A stretch of 64,000 nucleotides of DNA from Gloeocapsa sp. DLM2.Bin57 (GTDB taxonomy: Bacteria; Cyanobacteriota; Cyanobacteriia; Cyanobacteriales; Gloeocapsaceae): contig RECR01000066.1 of the NCBI GenBank assembly GCA_007693955.1, positions 62,001 through 126,000 on the forward strand, given 5' to 3'. Under the pieces are notes generated by a model that made no database searches, had not been told where the DNA came from, and saw only the letters and a list, made by a program, of their open reading frames with translations. Numbering within the stretch: the first letter of the stretch is position 1; each line of letters opens with the position of its first letter. The translations under genes and the position numbers were made by a program. Positions 9,713 through 18,764 of the stretch are shown here, piece after piece.

Positions 9713-10552
9713 CTAAGCTTGTGATTTAATACGAGCGTAAAAAGTACCCTTAATTTTTACATCTACTGCTTCTTTTGCTCCTAAATCAGTATCAGAGGGC
9801 TGAATACTCTCAAAAAGACCAGCGATTTCTCCAGTTTCACTATCGATTTTAGTGATAGATAGAGAGATTTCTCCTTTTCCTTTATCTAAGCGTTTGATGT
9901 TAGACGCTAGGAACTCTTCGCTATCAGCTTGAGAAGGAAGCGCTACAGCGTTTTCATAACCACTAGCTGCACCACGACCTTTAGGATCTAGGAAAACGTT
10001 ACCACGATAGGAGGGAACGTTAAACTTTCCTTTAAAGTTGGTAGAGGTGTTAATACTGCTAAAACCTGGTTCAGTCTGAGCTACTAATTGTTTAACGGTG
10101 AATAAAAAGGGTACTTGTTCTCCACCTGGTAGTTGAACAGTAACTGCTTGGAAGTCAATGCCGCTATCTTCTTTGAGGGTTAATACACCATTGTCACTTA
10201 CTTTGATTGTACCGTTAATTTGTTCCAAACTAGAAGTATAGCGAGTTAAAGCTTTAGCCGAGATAAATTCAGCTTCTTTACGCTTAATTCCGCTTTCTTC
10301 TTTAACGGCGTATTTTTGAGGTTCGATACATAACTCTTCAAAGGCGTAAGTCTCGTTAGCTTTAATAGGAAGAGATCCCCGCGCGCTTTCGGGAAGTTCG
10401 GGACATTTATTGGCTAATCCTGTATTAACAATCTGATCGTATGTGTAATCTTCTCTGTTAAAAACAGTAGTATCTGGTGCGTCAGAGCAAGCAGAGATCA
10501 ACCCAAAACATATCACCAGTAAAAAAGTGGTAATCAAGCCACGGTATTTCAT
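9713..10552 (-). CDS. psbO: Photosystem II manganese-stabilising protein PsbO
   Basis: Lumenal extrinsic subunit that stabilises the Mn4CaO5 cluster of photosystem II. The ATG at 10552 gives 279 aa beginning MKYRGLITTFLLV, the usual cyanobacterial N-terminus. The frame is open 21 codons further, but that extension has no counterpart in the family. The signal peptide ends in a lipobox-like LISACSD. The disulfide pair is present (NKCPELP and EELCIEP), as are conserved segments LTYDQI-like YTYDQIVNTGLANKC, the PSYRG loop and DPKGRG. Single gene, convergent with the DUF4168 gene. Confidence 0.97.
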   Translation of the reverse strand: MKYRGLITTFLLVICFGLISACSDAPDTTVFNREDYTYDQIVNTGLANKCPELPESARGSLPIKANETYAFEELCIEPQKYAVKEESGIKRKEAEFISAKALTRYTSSLEQINGTIKVSDNGVLTLKEDSGIDFQAVTVQLPGGEQVPFLFTVKQLVAQTEPGFSSINTSTNFKGKFNVPSYRGNVFLDPKGRGAASGYENAVALPSQADSEEFLASNIKRLDKGKGEISLSITKIDSETGEIAGLFESIQPSDTDLGAKEAVDVKIKGTFYARIKSQA

Positions 10553-10672
10553 GTTTAACCTCAATTTTGTTATTTTTAGTCTTATCGGATCTAATTTACC
10601 AAATTGAGTTACCAATCTTTCAACAATTCTCTATCATGAGATAATATATGTGCTTATTTGCAGTGGTAATTT

Positions 10673-10879
10673 ATGTTTTTACAAGAACTTAATCCAATTT
10701 TCCAAGAATTTATCAAACAACCCGTACCCTTTGTCAATGGATTGATCGCAGGTGCTTTGCGTCTGAATTTAGCAGAAGATCCCCTGAAAAGTTGGCTAGA
10801 AAAACAAGGTTTAACTCAAGTTAACACCTCTCAAGATAATGACAATGGTAATAAACCTGAATATATCTCGATTAATTAG
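10673..10879 (+). CDS. Small conserved-looking protein of unknown function
   Basis: 68 aa, beginning MFLQELNPIFQEFIKQPVPF, with an amphipathic N-terminal half and a polar, Asn-rich tail. No domain is recognised. Support for it being real: normal spacing, 6 bases to the next gene in the same direction, and composition like its neighbours. Confidence 0.6.
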   Translation: MFLQELNPIFQEFIKQPVPFVNGLIAGALRLNLAEDPLKSWLEKQGLTQVNTSQDNDNGNKPEYISIN

Positions 10880-10885
10880 GTATTT

Positions 10886-11662
10886 ATGCCTAATATAATT
10901 GAGTTAGATGTTGAAGATTTAGTCTATTCCTTGGGGATAATGGCAATGGCGATCGCTCTAGTACGTTGGCATCGGCTTGGGTTAGAATCTCAGTTAATCT
11001 TGGCTACGGGGCGATCGCTGTTACAATTAATGGTGGTAGGTTATTTTCTAACCATCATTTTTGCTTTAAACAATCCGCTCCTAGTAGTATTACTACTAGG
11101 GGTTATGTTAACTATCGCAGCCATAGTAGCGCGCAATCGGATTAGTCAAAAGCTTAAGGGTTTAATTCCCACTGTCTGGCTATCTTTGTTAGCAGGTAGT
11201 GCTTTTACCCTAGCTTACGCTCTGTTATTAATTATCCAACCTAATCCCTGGTATGAACCCCAATATTTAATACCTCTGATGGGAATGGTTTTAGGTCAAG
11301 CTATGAATAGTGCTTCTGTAGCGGGAGAGCGTTTAGTCAGTTTAATCACCAGAAATCGTCAAGAAATAGAAACCCATCTCTGTTTAGGTGCTACCCCTAC
11401 TCAAGCGATTGTTTCCTATCGACAAGAAGCGATTCGCGCGGGTTTTATTCCTATCCTTAATCAAATGATGGTGGTGGGAATTGTGAGCTTACCTGGGATG
11501 TTTACAGGACAAGTTTTAGCAGGTGCTAACCCTTTGAATGCAGCTTCTTATCAAATTTTGATTTTATTTATGATAGCACTTAGTAATCTCATTACTTTAT
11601 TGCTAGTAACTAGAGGTATTAGTCGTCAATTTTTTAATCAAGATGCTCAATTGATCTATTAA
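10886..11662 (+). CDS. FetB/UPF0014-family ABC permease
   Basis: 258-aa integral membrane protein of the UPF0014 (YbbM/FetB) family, proposed in E. coli to be the permease of an iron exporter FetAB. About seven hydrophobic segments. The family signature region is PQYLIPLMGMVLGQAMNSAS followed by the RQEIETHLCLGATPTQA loop. The partner ATPase FetA is not adjacent, so it is either encoded elsewhere or the permease works with another ATPase. Transport substrate here is inferred from the family only. Confidence 0.85.
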   Translation: MPNIIELDVEDLVYSLGIMAMAIALVRWHRLGLESQLILATGRSLLQLMVVGYFLTIIFALNNPLLVVLLLGVMLTIAAIVARNRISQKLKGLIPTVWLSLLAGSAFTLAYALLLIIQPNPWYEPQYLIPLMGMVLGQAMNSASVAGERLVSLITRNRQEIETHLCLGATPTQAIVSYRQEAIRAGFIPILNQMMVVGIVSLPGMFTGQVLAGANPLNAASYQILILFMIALSNLITLLLVTRGISRQFFNQDAQLIY

Positions 11663-11671
11663 TTAACCAAT

Positions 11672-12724
11672 ATGCGCAAATCAGCTCAATCAATTTACCC
11701 CGTGGTTTGGTATCAAGACAAAGTTAGACTCATAGATCAAACCAGACTACCAGGAGAATATAGCGTTATAGATATCAGTCGTTATGAAGATCTCGCTCAA
11801 GCAATCAAAACGATGATTGTCAGAGGTGCACCAGCAATAGGAGTAGCAGCAGCTTATGGAATGTATTTAGGTGCAAGAGAGATTAAAACCGAGAAGAGAA
11901 GTGTATTTATCGCTGAATTAGCCAAAATAGCCCAATGTCTGCGAGAAACTCGCCCCACCGCTGTTAATCTATCTTGGGCGATCGCCAGAATGTTGAAAAC
12001 AGCTTATGAAAGCGTAGGAGATATTGCTACCCTCAAAGCAACCTTACTAGAAACCGCTCAAACTATACAACAAGAAGATTTAGAAACTTGTCTAGCTATC
12101 GGTAAAGAGGGATTGACTGTATTACCAGAAAGCCCAACTCAACTCAATATTCTGACCCATTGTAATACTGGTTCTCTAGCTACAGCAGGTTACGGTACAG
12201 CATTAGGAGTAATCAGAGCAGCTTGGTCGAGCGATCGCCTATCTATGGTATATGCAGACGAAACACGTCCCCGTCTTCAAGGAGCAAAACTCACCGCTTG
12301 GGAATGTGTTCAAGAAAATATCCCTGTCACAGTAATTACCGACAATATGGCAGCCCATTGTCTGCAACAAGGGATGATTCACGCTGTTATAGTAGGAGCA
12401 GATCGGATCACTGCTAATGGGGATACCGCTAATAAAATTGGTACTTATTCTCTAGCCATTGTAGCACAATATCATGATGTACCTTTTTTTGTAGCAGCTC
12501 CCCTCTCCACCATTGATTTTAGTCTCAGTGATGGTAGTCAGATACCTATCGAAGAAAGAAACCCCGTAGAAGTGTATCAAGTAGGAGAGACAGTAATATG
12601 TCCTCAAGGAGTAGAATATTATAATCCCGCTTTTGACGTGACACCAGCATCTCTAATCACCGCGATTATTACCGAAAAAGGTGCGGTTAAACCTGAAGAT
12701 TTAGTCACTCTTAAACCAGCTTAA
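11672..12724 (+). CDS. mtnA: S-methyl-5-thioribose-1-phosphate isomerase
   Basis: Aldose-ketose isomerase of the methionine salvage pathway, converting methylthioribose-1-phosphate to methylthioribulose-1-phosphate. 350 aa, normal length. Signatures: [14 protein letters not shown] near residue 50, the catalytic Cys in [30 protein letters not shown], and the catalytic Asp in [19 protein letters not shown]. The start lies 10 bases after the permease gene. Other mtn genes are not in the window. Confidence 0.96.
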   Translation: MRKSAQSIYPVVWYQDKVRLIDQTRLPGEYSVIDISRYEDLAQAIKTMIVRGAPAIGVAAAYGMYLGAREIKTEKRSVFIAELAKIAQCLRETRPTAVNLSWAIARMLKTAYESVGDIATLKATLLETAQTIQQEDLETCLAIGKEGLTVLPESPTQLNILTHCNTGSLATAGYGTALGVIRAAWSSDRLSMVYADETRPRLQGAKLTAWECVQENIPVTVITDNMAAHCLQQGMIHAVIVGADRITANGDTANKIGTYSLAIVAQYHDVPFFVAAPLSTIDFSLSDGSQIPIEERNPVEVYQVGETVICPQGVEYYNPAFDVTPASLITAIITEKGAVKPEDLVTLKPA

Positions 12725-12727
12725 ACA

Positions 12728-13858
12728 ATGTCTCGTAAATTTCCCCTATCCTTACTTTCTCTGATACTTTTAGCCACAGTTTTAAGTAGTTGTAGCGGTA
12801 ATCAAAACGTGGAAGGGTTATTTACCCCTGATCCTCAGTTAGAAACCCCTACTACCACTACTGTTACCGTTACACCACCAGCATTAAGTGTACCCCCAGA
12901 ATTTCCCGAAAGCATACCCATTTATCCTGAAGCAGAAATTAAGGAGATCTCTCCTGATTTAAAATCTGATCAAGGTATGATAACTTGGGAATCATCAGAT
13001 CCTAGTAACCTGATTAGCAGTTATTATCAACAAGAGTTAGAGTCTCAAGGTTGGATCTTATCTCCCTCAGCTTCTGAAAACCAAATCAAAGCACAAAAAG
13101 ATAACCTTGATTTAGAAGTTACTCTCGACTCATCTGCTTCTCTGACAGAAATCATCATTAGTTACCAACCCCAAACAACCCCTACACCTGAAACTGAAAC
13201 TGAAACTGAAACTACTAAGGATACCCAAATATCCTCAATCCACCAACAATATATCCAAGATTTAGCTAGATTAGGTATTTTTGGCGAAATCGAAGACTTT
13301 CAACCCAATCAAATCGTTACCCGTCGAGAATACGCTCGTTGGTTATTAGAAACTAATAATCGCTTTCATCAGAATAACCCTAGTCAACAGATTAAACTAG
13401 CTTCTCCTGAAGCTAATCCAGCTTTTGAAGATGTTACCCGAGATGATCCAGATTTTGCCATTATTCAAGGTTTAGCAGAAGCGGGTGTAATCCCTTCACC
13501 ACTGAGTAGAGATGTTACCGCTACCGGCTTTAATCCCGATACTCCTCTCAATCGAGGTGATTTAATCGCTTGGAAAGTACCTTTAGACTATCGTAAGGCT
13601 TTACCGATTACTTCGCTCGATGATATTCGTCAGACTTGGGGTTTTCAAGACGTTACAGATATCGAGCCTCGGGTTTTACAAGCTCTTTATATAGACTATC
13701 AAACTGGGCAAGCTAAATCTAATGTACGTCGAGCTTTTGGATTTACTACTTTATTTCAACCGGATAAATCTGTAACTAGGGTTGAAGCTGCTGCGGTATT
13801 ATGGTATTTTGGCTATCAAAATCAAGGTATTTCAGCAGCTGAAGTTGAGGTTAATTGA
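12728..13858 (+). CDS. SLH-domain lipoprotein
   Basis: 376 aa. A lipobox (LSSCSG, residues ~19-24) follows a short signal sequence. A Thr/Pro-rich linker leads to a ~70-residue globular segment, then an acidic Glu-Thr repeat coded by four to five copies of the hexamer CTGAAA (13189-13213), then two S-layer homology modules (from IQDLARLGIFGEIEDF and around TSLDDIRQTWGFQDVTDIEPRVL), each with the FxPxxxVTRxExAxxL type motif. Such proteins anchor to the cell-wall polymer. Starts 4 bases after mtnA. Confidence 0.82.
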   Translation: MSRKFPLSLLSLILLATVLSSCSGNQNVEGLFTPDPQLETPTTTTVTVTPPALSVPPEFPESIPIYPEAEIKEISPDLKSDQGMITWESSDPSNLISSYYQQELESQGWILSPSASENQIKAQKDNLDLEVTLDSSASLTEIIISYQPQTTPTPETETETETTKDTQISSIHQQYIQDLARLGIFGEIEDFQPNQIVTRREYARWLLETNNRFHQNNPSQQIKLASPEANPAFEDVTRDDPDFAIIQGLAEAGVIPSPLSRDVTATGFNPDTPLNRGDLIAWKVPLDYRKALPITSLDDIRQTWGFQDVTDIEPRVLQALYIDYQTGQAKSNVRRAFGFTTLFQPDKSVTRVEAAAVLWYFGYQNQGISAAEVEVN

Positions 13859-13871
13859 AATTAATTGAGTA

Positions 13872-14087
13872 CTATTTGGAGATAACGCGCACATCTATAT
13901 TTTTGTCCAAACTCAACAAAATTCGCTCTACAATTGCCAAATTTATTCCTAGACGAGGATTAATGATCTGATCGATTTCTTGCTCATCTATAGCAGTACC
14001 TGTTTTTAGTTCATCTTTAGGATTACGCAAAATAGTGAAACGATCGCCAAAATACAAAGTAACATGACTTCCCTTGCCACGTTTTGA
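13872..14087 (-). pseudogene. HicA-like toxin remnant abutting obgE
   Basis: The frame is open directly after the obgE stop (14090-14088) and reads SKRGKGSHVTLYFGDRFTIL and then RNPKDELKTGT. GKGSH followed by a short strand, an R-x-T-x-x-x-x-P segment and ELK-x-GT is the second half of the HicA mRNA-interferase fold. The first half of HicA, including the start codon, is missing. After LKTGT the sequence switches to a tail (NPRLGINLAIVERILLSLDK) that resembles the end of an XRE-type antitoxin helix-turn-helix. Only a TTG at 14057 could start it. I read it as a decayed, rearranged toxin-antitoxin locus; a short functional gene is possible. Confidence 0.4.
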
Positions 14088-15086
14088 TTAAACTAATTGA
14101 GATTCTAAAGCTTGCCAAATCTTTTGTAACAGAGAGTCTAAACCCTTACCAGTGACTGCGGAAATAACTAAAATGGGGTCATTGGTTAACTGATTTAAGC
14201 CAGAGATAATTTCTGTTACCTTGTCGGGGGAAACAGCGTCAGATTTATTAAGAGCGATAATTTGGGGACGTTCACCTAAACCCTTACCATAGGCTGTTAA
14301 CTCGGTTTGGATGGTTTGATAGTCTTGAATGGGTTCATCTGCTGTACCATCGATAAGGTGGAGTAAGAGACGAGTACGTTCGATATGACGTAAGAAATCG
14401 TGACCAAGTCCTATTCCTTGGTGTGCACCTTCGATTAAACCTGGAATATCAGCAAAGACAGTACCATCGCCCGTGGGTTTACGAACTACTCCTAAATTAG
14501 GAATAAGGGTAGTAAAGGGATAATTAGCTATTTTAGGACGGGCTGAGGAGACAGCAGAAATCAGGGTAGATTTACCTGCGTTGGGTAAACCAATAATACC
14601 TACTTCAGCTAATAATTTTAGTTCTAAGCGTAGGCGTTTGTATTCTCCTTCTAAACCTGGTAAGGCGTATTCTGGGGCGCGATTTTGGTTACTTAAAAAG
14701 TGACGGTTTCCTAGTCCACCTTTTCCCCCTGCTGCGACACAGATGGTTTGACCTGGTGTGACTAAATCCCCGACTAATTCTTCTGTATCTGCATTTAATA
14801 TTAAAGTACCACAAGGTACGGCAATCAGGCGATCGCTTCCCGATGCACCAGTACAATTATTTGGTCCTCCCCGTTTACCATCTTCAGCGCGAAAGATGCG
14901 CGCGTAGCGAAAGTCTAACAGTGTCTGTAGATTACTATCAGCTACAAAAATAACCGAACCACCTTTACCCCCATTTCCTCCCGCAGGACCTCCCGCGGGT
15001 ACGTATTTTTCGCGACGAAAGGCGACGATTCCATCTCCTCCCTTTCCTCCATAAACTTCTACTTCTGCTTGGTCAATAAATTGCAT
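14088..15086 (-). CDS. obgE: Obg-family GTPase
   Basis: Ribosome-associated GTPase involved in 50S maturation and stress control. 332 aa. The glycine-rich Obg fold occupies residues 1-157 ([29 protein letters not shown]). The G domain follows with G1 GLPNAGKST, switch regions [10 protein letters not shown] and DIPGLIEGA, and NKSD for guanine recognition. It lacks the extra C-terminal OCT domain of some homologues. It lies 5 bases downstream of the M16 peptidase gene and is probably part of the same transcript. Confidence 0.96.
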   Translation of the reverse strand: MQFIDQAEVEVYGGKGGDGIVAFRREKYVPAGGPAGGNGGKGGSVIFVADSNLQTLLDFRYARIFRAEDGKRGGPNNCTGASGSDRLIAVPCGTLILNADTEELVGDLVTPGQTICVAAGGKGGLGNRHFLSNQNRAPEYALPGLEGEYKRLRLELKLLAEVGIIGLPNAGKSTLISAVSSARPKIANYPFTTLIPNLGVVRKPTGDGTVFADIPGLIEGAHQGIGLGHDFLRHIERTRLLLHLIDGTADEPIQDYQTIQTELTAYGKGLGERPQIIALNKSDAVSPDKVTEIISGLNQLTNDPILVISAVTGKGLDSLLQKIWQALESQLV

Positions 15087-15091
15087 GATGG

Positions 15092-16549
15092 TTAACTACG
15101 GGAAATCTCCAGGATTTTGGGTTCTGATTGTAAGCTAGTTAGGGGGGGTTCAATTTGGCTTTGATTACCTACTACTAGGATAACGATATTTTCGGGTTTA
15201 AGATGGGTTTGGGCGACTCTGAGGAGTTCTGCTGTGGTGGTGTTTTGTACTTGTTGTTGATAGGTAAAGATAAAATCCTCGGGATAACCATAGTATTCGT
15301 AGGACATTAAACGGGAGAGAGTCTGACTTGGTTGTTCAAATTCAAAGACAAAAGAGTTGAGAATGGAGTTTTTAGCGTAGTCTAATTCTGCATCGGTAAT
15401 GGGAGTTGTGCGTATTTGGTCAATTTCGGTTTTTAATGATTCAATCAGAGGTACAGTAGTTTCTGAGCGAGTTTGTGCACCTGCAATGAATAATCCTGGA
15501 TAATCATAACGAGGTCTCCAGACACCATAGACGGAATAAGCTAACCCTTGACGCGATCGCACTTCTCGAAAGAGACGTCCACCAAAACCATTGAGTAAAC
15601 CATTTAATACCGATAAGGTGGGATAGTCAGGATCTTGCAATTCTCCTCCTATATGTCCTAAAACAATATTACTCTGAGTTAATTGTGGTTGATCTACTAG
15701 ATAAACTCCCGAGAGTAGTTTTTGTTGGGCTACAGGAATCGTAAGGTCTTTAGTTACTTTTGTATCAGACCAGTCAGCGAAAGTTGCTGAGATTAATTCT
15801 TTGATCTGATTAGTTTCAAAGTCTCCGATTATCCCTAAAATAACCTGTTCTGGATGTACATAGGTTTGGTAAAATCTGATGACATCTTTACGTTCTAAAG
15901 GTTTTAAGGTTTCGTATTCTACTGTACGTGCGTAAGGACTATCTTCCCCATAGATTAATTTATTAAATTCTCGATTGGCGATCGCTCCTGGATTATCGTT
16001 ACGACGGGCGATACCTCCTTCTATACGGGTTTTGGCTATAGTGACTTGTTGAGCGTCAAAATCAGGATAACGAATAATTTCGCCAAATAGGGGTAAAATC
16101 GTCTCTATATCGCTGCTGAGTGCGTTAAAACTCACGTTTCCTAGGGATGTCCCAATACTAGATTCTATGATGGCGGCTTTATTTTCTAGTAACAGATTAA
16201 TTTCCGTGGGAGAATGATATTTAGTCCCTCCACTGCGCCAAGTTATCCCTGTTAATTCCGCTAATCCTACTTGTTGGGGTTTTTCCCATCGAGATCCTAC
16301 CTTGATTAAAGCTGTTCCTTGGATTAGGGGTAATTTATGATCCTCCATCAGATACACTACCATCCCATTGTCTAATTCGTAGCGTTCATAATCGGGTATG
16401 CTTAGTTCTGGTAGGGGTGGAAATTCCAACTCAGTATAATGCGCGGCTGCTTTTGCTAATGCGGGATTAATCCCTAAGCCAAATTGGGCGATCGCTATTG
16501 CTAAGATTAGCCACAGTAATAGTTTAGTAAATTTTTTCATCGTTAACAA
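15092..16549 (-). CDS. M16 peptidase-like protein, non-catalytic subunit
   Basis: 485 aa with a signal peptide ([20 protein letters not shown]; the ATG at 16540 is as likely a start as 16549). It has the M16 two-module fold but lacks the zinc motif HxxEH: where the active partner has HYLEH this protein has [15 protein letters not shown]. It keeps the C-terminal R/Y substrate-pocket region ([16 protein letters not shown]). Such proteins usually pair with an active M16 subunit, here encoded by the gene immediately upstream, which it overlaps by 26 bases. Confidence 0.9.
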   Translation of the reverse strand: MLTMKKFTKLLLWLILAIAIAQFGLGINPALAKAAAHYTELEFPPLPELSIPDYERYELDNGMVVYLMEDHKLPLIQGTALIKVGSRWEKPQQVGLAELTGITWRSGGTKYHSPTEINLLLENKAAIIESSIGTSLGNVSFNALSSDIETILPLFGEIIRYPDFDAQQVTIAKTRIEGGIARRNDNPGAIANREFNKLIYGEDSPYARTVEYETLKPLERKDVIRFYQTYVHPEQVILGIIGDFETNQIKELISATFADWSDTKVTKDLTIPVAQQKLLSGVYLVDQPQLTQSNIVLGHIGGELQDPDYPTLSVLNGLLNGFGGRLFREVRSRQGLAYSVYGVWRPRYDYPGLFIAGAQTRSETTVPLIESLKTEIDQIRTTPITDAELDYAKNSILNSFVFEFEQPSQTLSRLMSYEYYGYPEDFIFTYQQQVQNTTTAELLRVAQTHLKPENIVILVVGNQSQIEPPLTSLQSEPKILEISRS

Positions 16550-18023
16550 TGCGTCCTCTGGTTCTATTTTCTGGGGTAAAGGTTATCTTTGCTACTCTTT
16601 GGATGTCAGCTGGTGTGACTTCGGCGATCGCCTCTAAATCCTTAAACAGATTTTTCCAGCTTCCTGTTTTCACGTCATATTCTACCAATAATCGTGCCAT
16701 TCCCCCATTAGTATCTAGGGTTCGTAATAAACTAGCTTTAGCTTGAGTTTTGACTCTATCTAACTCTGCTTGGGTGACCTCTTCGGTTTTGAGTCGTTCA
16801 ATTTCTACACTTAAAGCTGCTTCTAGTTCTTCGAGACTGTGATTAGGTGCACTTAAAGCGTAGAATAGGATTAAATTAGGGTATTTATTACCTGGAAAAC
16901 CATTAAAGGTTTGTGCACTTAAAGCTACTTGTTGTTCTTCTACTAGAGATTGATATAGTCTAGAAGTTCTTCCCTCGCTTAAAATACCGCTAATCACGTC
17001 ATAAACCACGCTATCGGGATCAGTTAAACTAGGACGATGATAACCCTCTAGATACAATGGTTGAGATAGTAAGTTTAAGTTTACTTCCCGTGGTTGGTTT
17101 TGGGGTGGTTCAACTATTTGTAATTGGGGTGATTGAGGTTTTTGACGATATCTGCCAAAATAGATTTTAGCTAATCGTTTTACCTCTTCGGGTTGGACGT
17201 CTCCTACTATAGCCATGGTCAAGTTATCGGGTATATAGTAAGTTTGGAAGAACTTTTCTACATCTGTTCTGGTTAAGTTGCGGATATCTTCTTCATAACC
17301 AATAATTGGACGTCTATAGGGATGTTCACTAAAGGCTGTATCTAAAAAAGCTTCAATCATTCTCCCAATGGGAGAGTTATCTGTGCGTAATTGTCTCTCT
17401 TCTAGGATAACTTCTTTTTCTTCGTAGAATTCCCTAAATACTGGTTGTAAAAATCTTTCTGATTCTAGAGACATCCATAATTCTAGTTTATTAGCGGGAA
17501 AGTTATAAAAATAAGCGGTATAATCGGCGCTAGTTACTGCATTTAAACCTACTCCTCCCTCTATCTCCACGATTTGACCAAATTCGTTTTGTTTAACGTA
17601 TTGACTAGCTTCTTGTTGGAGTTGTTGCCATTTTTCGATTAATTCGACAGTGGGATTCTCCATTAATTCAGCAAAGGTTGCGTCTAAACGCGCTAAGACT
17701 TTTTTTTCTTCTTGATAGTTGGTTGTTCCTATCTTAGTAGTTCCCTTGAAGGCTAAATGTTCTAAATAATGTGCTACTCCTGTCTGACCATCAGGTTCAT
17801 CCACTGCCCCTACGTCAGCATATGTCACAAATGAGATTACGGGTGCTTGGTGATTCTCTAGGATAATAAATTTTAGACCATTATCTAGGGTAAATTCTTG
17901 TAAACTTTCCGTGACTTGATCTAAATAAGGTTGAATTGCTTCTGCTGCATTAACTGGTAAGATTAAGCAATTTAAGGCAAAATAAAGGGGTACAATCGTC
18001 AAAAACAAAATTTTCGTTAACAT
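16524..18023 (-). CDS. M16 zinc peptidase, catalytic subunit
   Basis: 499-aa secreted insulinase/processing-peptidase family protein. Signal peptide at residues 1-27. The inverted zinc motif H85-Y-L-E88-H89 is intact, with the distal Glu in the EEKEVILEERQLRTD helix. The module pair continues to the end. It is the first gene of a tight run with the non-catalytic M16 gene and obgE. Acts outside the cytoplasmic membrane by its signal peptide; substrate unknown. Confidence 0.93.
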   Translation of the reverse strand: MLTKILFLTIVPLYFALNCLILPVNAAEAIQPYLDQVTESLQEFTLDNGLKFIILENHQAPVISFVTYADVGAVDEPDGQTGVAHYLEHLAFKGTTKIGTTNYQEEKKVLARLDATFAELMENPTVELIEKWQQLQQEASQYVKQNEFGQIVEIEGGVGLNAVTSADYTAYFYNFPANKLELWMSLESERFLQPVFREFYEEKEVILEERQLRTDNSPIGRMIEAFLDTAFSEHPYRRPIIGYEEDIRNLTRTDVEKFFQTYYIPDNLTMAIVGDVQPEEVKRLAKIYFGRYRQKPQSPQLQIVEPPQNQPREVNLNLLSQPLYLEGYHRPSLTDPDSVVYDVISGILSEGRTSRLYQSLVEEQQVALSAQTFNGFPGNKYPNLILFYALSAPNHSLEELEAALSVEIERLKTEEVTQAELDRVKTQAKASLLRTLDTNGGMARLLVEYDVKTGSWKNLFKDLEAIAEVTPADIQRVAKITFTPENRTRGRIVNDEKIY

Positions 18024-18120
18024 GAGTCTCTTAATAACAATCTGTAAAGTTTAGCGAGATTTAGCGGGATTTTTATAGCAAAATAACAATAAGTCTCCTC
18101 AATTAGACACTTTAAATATT

Positions 18121-18762
18121 ATGCAAGTTTTTCGGTTCAAAAATACCAACAAAAATTCAACTCACAACGATTCTAGAGAAGAAAAAATCCGTAAACGTAT
18201 TTTAAAACAAGCTCAAAGTTTATTTGCTAGCAAGGGTTTTGATGGCGCTACCACTAAAGATATCGCTGCTGCTGCTCAAATTGCTGAGGGTACACTTTTT
18301 CGTTATTTTCCCAATAAAAAGGCTATTCTCATAGAAGTGGTAACCGAGGGTTGGGTAGAAATTCTCACCGATTTACTCACTGAGTTAAGCGAAATGGATA
18401 ACTACAAAGCGGTAGCAAAAGTAATGCGCAAAAGAATGCTCAGACTAAAAGACAGTGGCGAATTGTTTCGCGTTTGTTTTCTAGAAGCGCAATTTCATCC
18501 CGATTTGCGCGATCGCATTCAGACAGAGATTATTAGTAAAATGACTACTGTTGCTGAAGCTTTTTTTCAAACCGCTATGGATAAAGGTATTTATCGTCGT
18601 AGTAATCCTCGTATTGTCGCTCAAGTCTTTTTAGGAATGTTTGCGATCGCTGGTTTTTCTAACCATACCATCATTGAACCCGACGCGTCACCTGAAGTAT
18701 TACAAGAAATGGCTGAGGGTATCGCTGATATTTTCCTTCATGGAGTTTTAGCAGATAAATAA
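18121..18762 (+). CDS. TetR/AcrR-family regulator
   Basis: 213 aa. N-terminal helix-turn-helix TKDIAAAAQIAEGTLFRYFPNKKAIL (residues ~41-66) is the TetR signature; the C-terminal two thirds are ligand-binding helices of unknown specificity. Divergent from the M16 genes across a 97-base gap and 2 bases upstream of the membrane protein gene, so it probably controls the run 18765-22057, itself, or both. Confidence 0.92.
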   Translation: MQVFRFKNTNKNSTHNDSREEKIRKRILKQAQSLFASKGFDGATTKDIAAAAQIAEGTLFRYFPNKKAILIEVVTEGWVEILTDLLTELSEMDNYKAVAKVMRKRMLRLKDSGELFRVCFLEAQFHPDLRDRIQTEIISKMTTVAEAFFQTAMDKGIYRRSNPRIVAQVFLGMFAIAGFSNHTIIEPDASPEVLQEMAEGIADIFLHGVLADK

Positions 18763-18764
18763 TT

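Noticed and set aside
10553-10615. 21-codon N-terminal extension of psbO
   Set aside because: It would bury the signal peptide; PsbO precursors start at the MKYRGL-type Met.
12223-12417. Arg/Ser-rich 64-residue ORF inside mtnA
   Set aside because: Alternative frame of a conserved part of mtnA, including the GADRI motif region.
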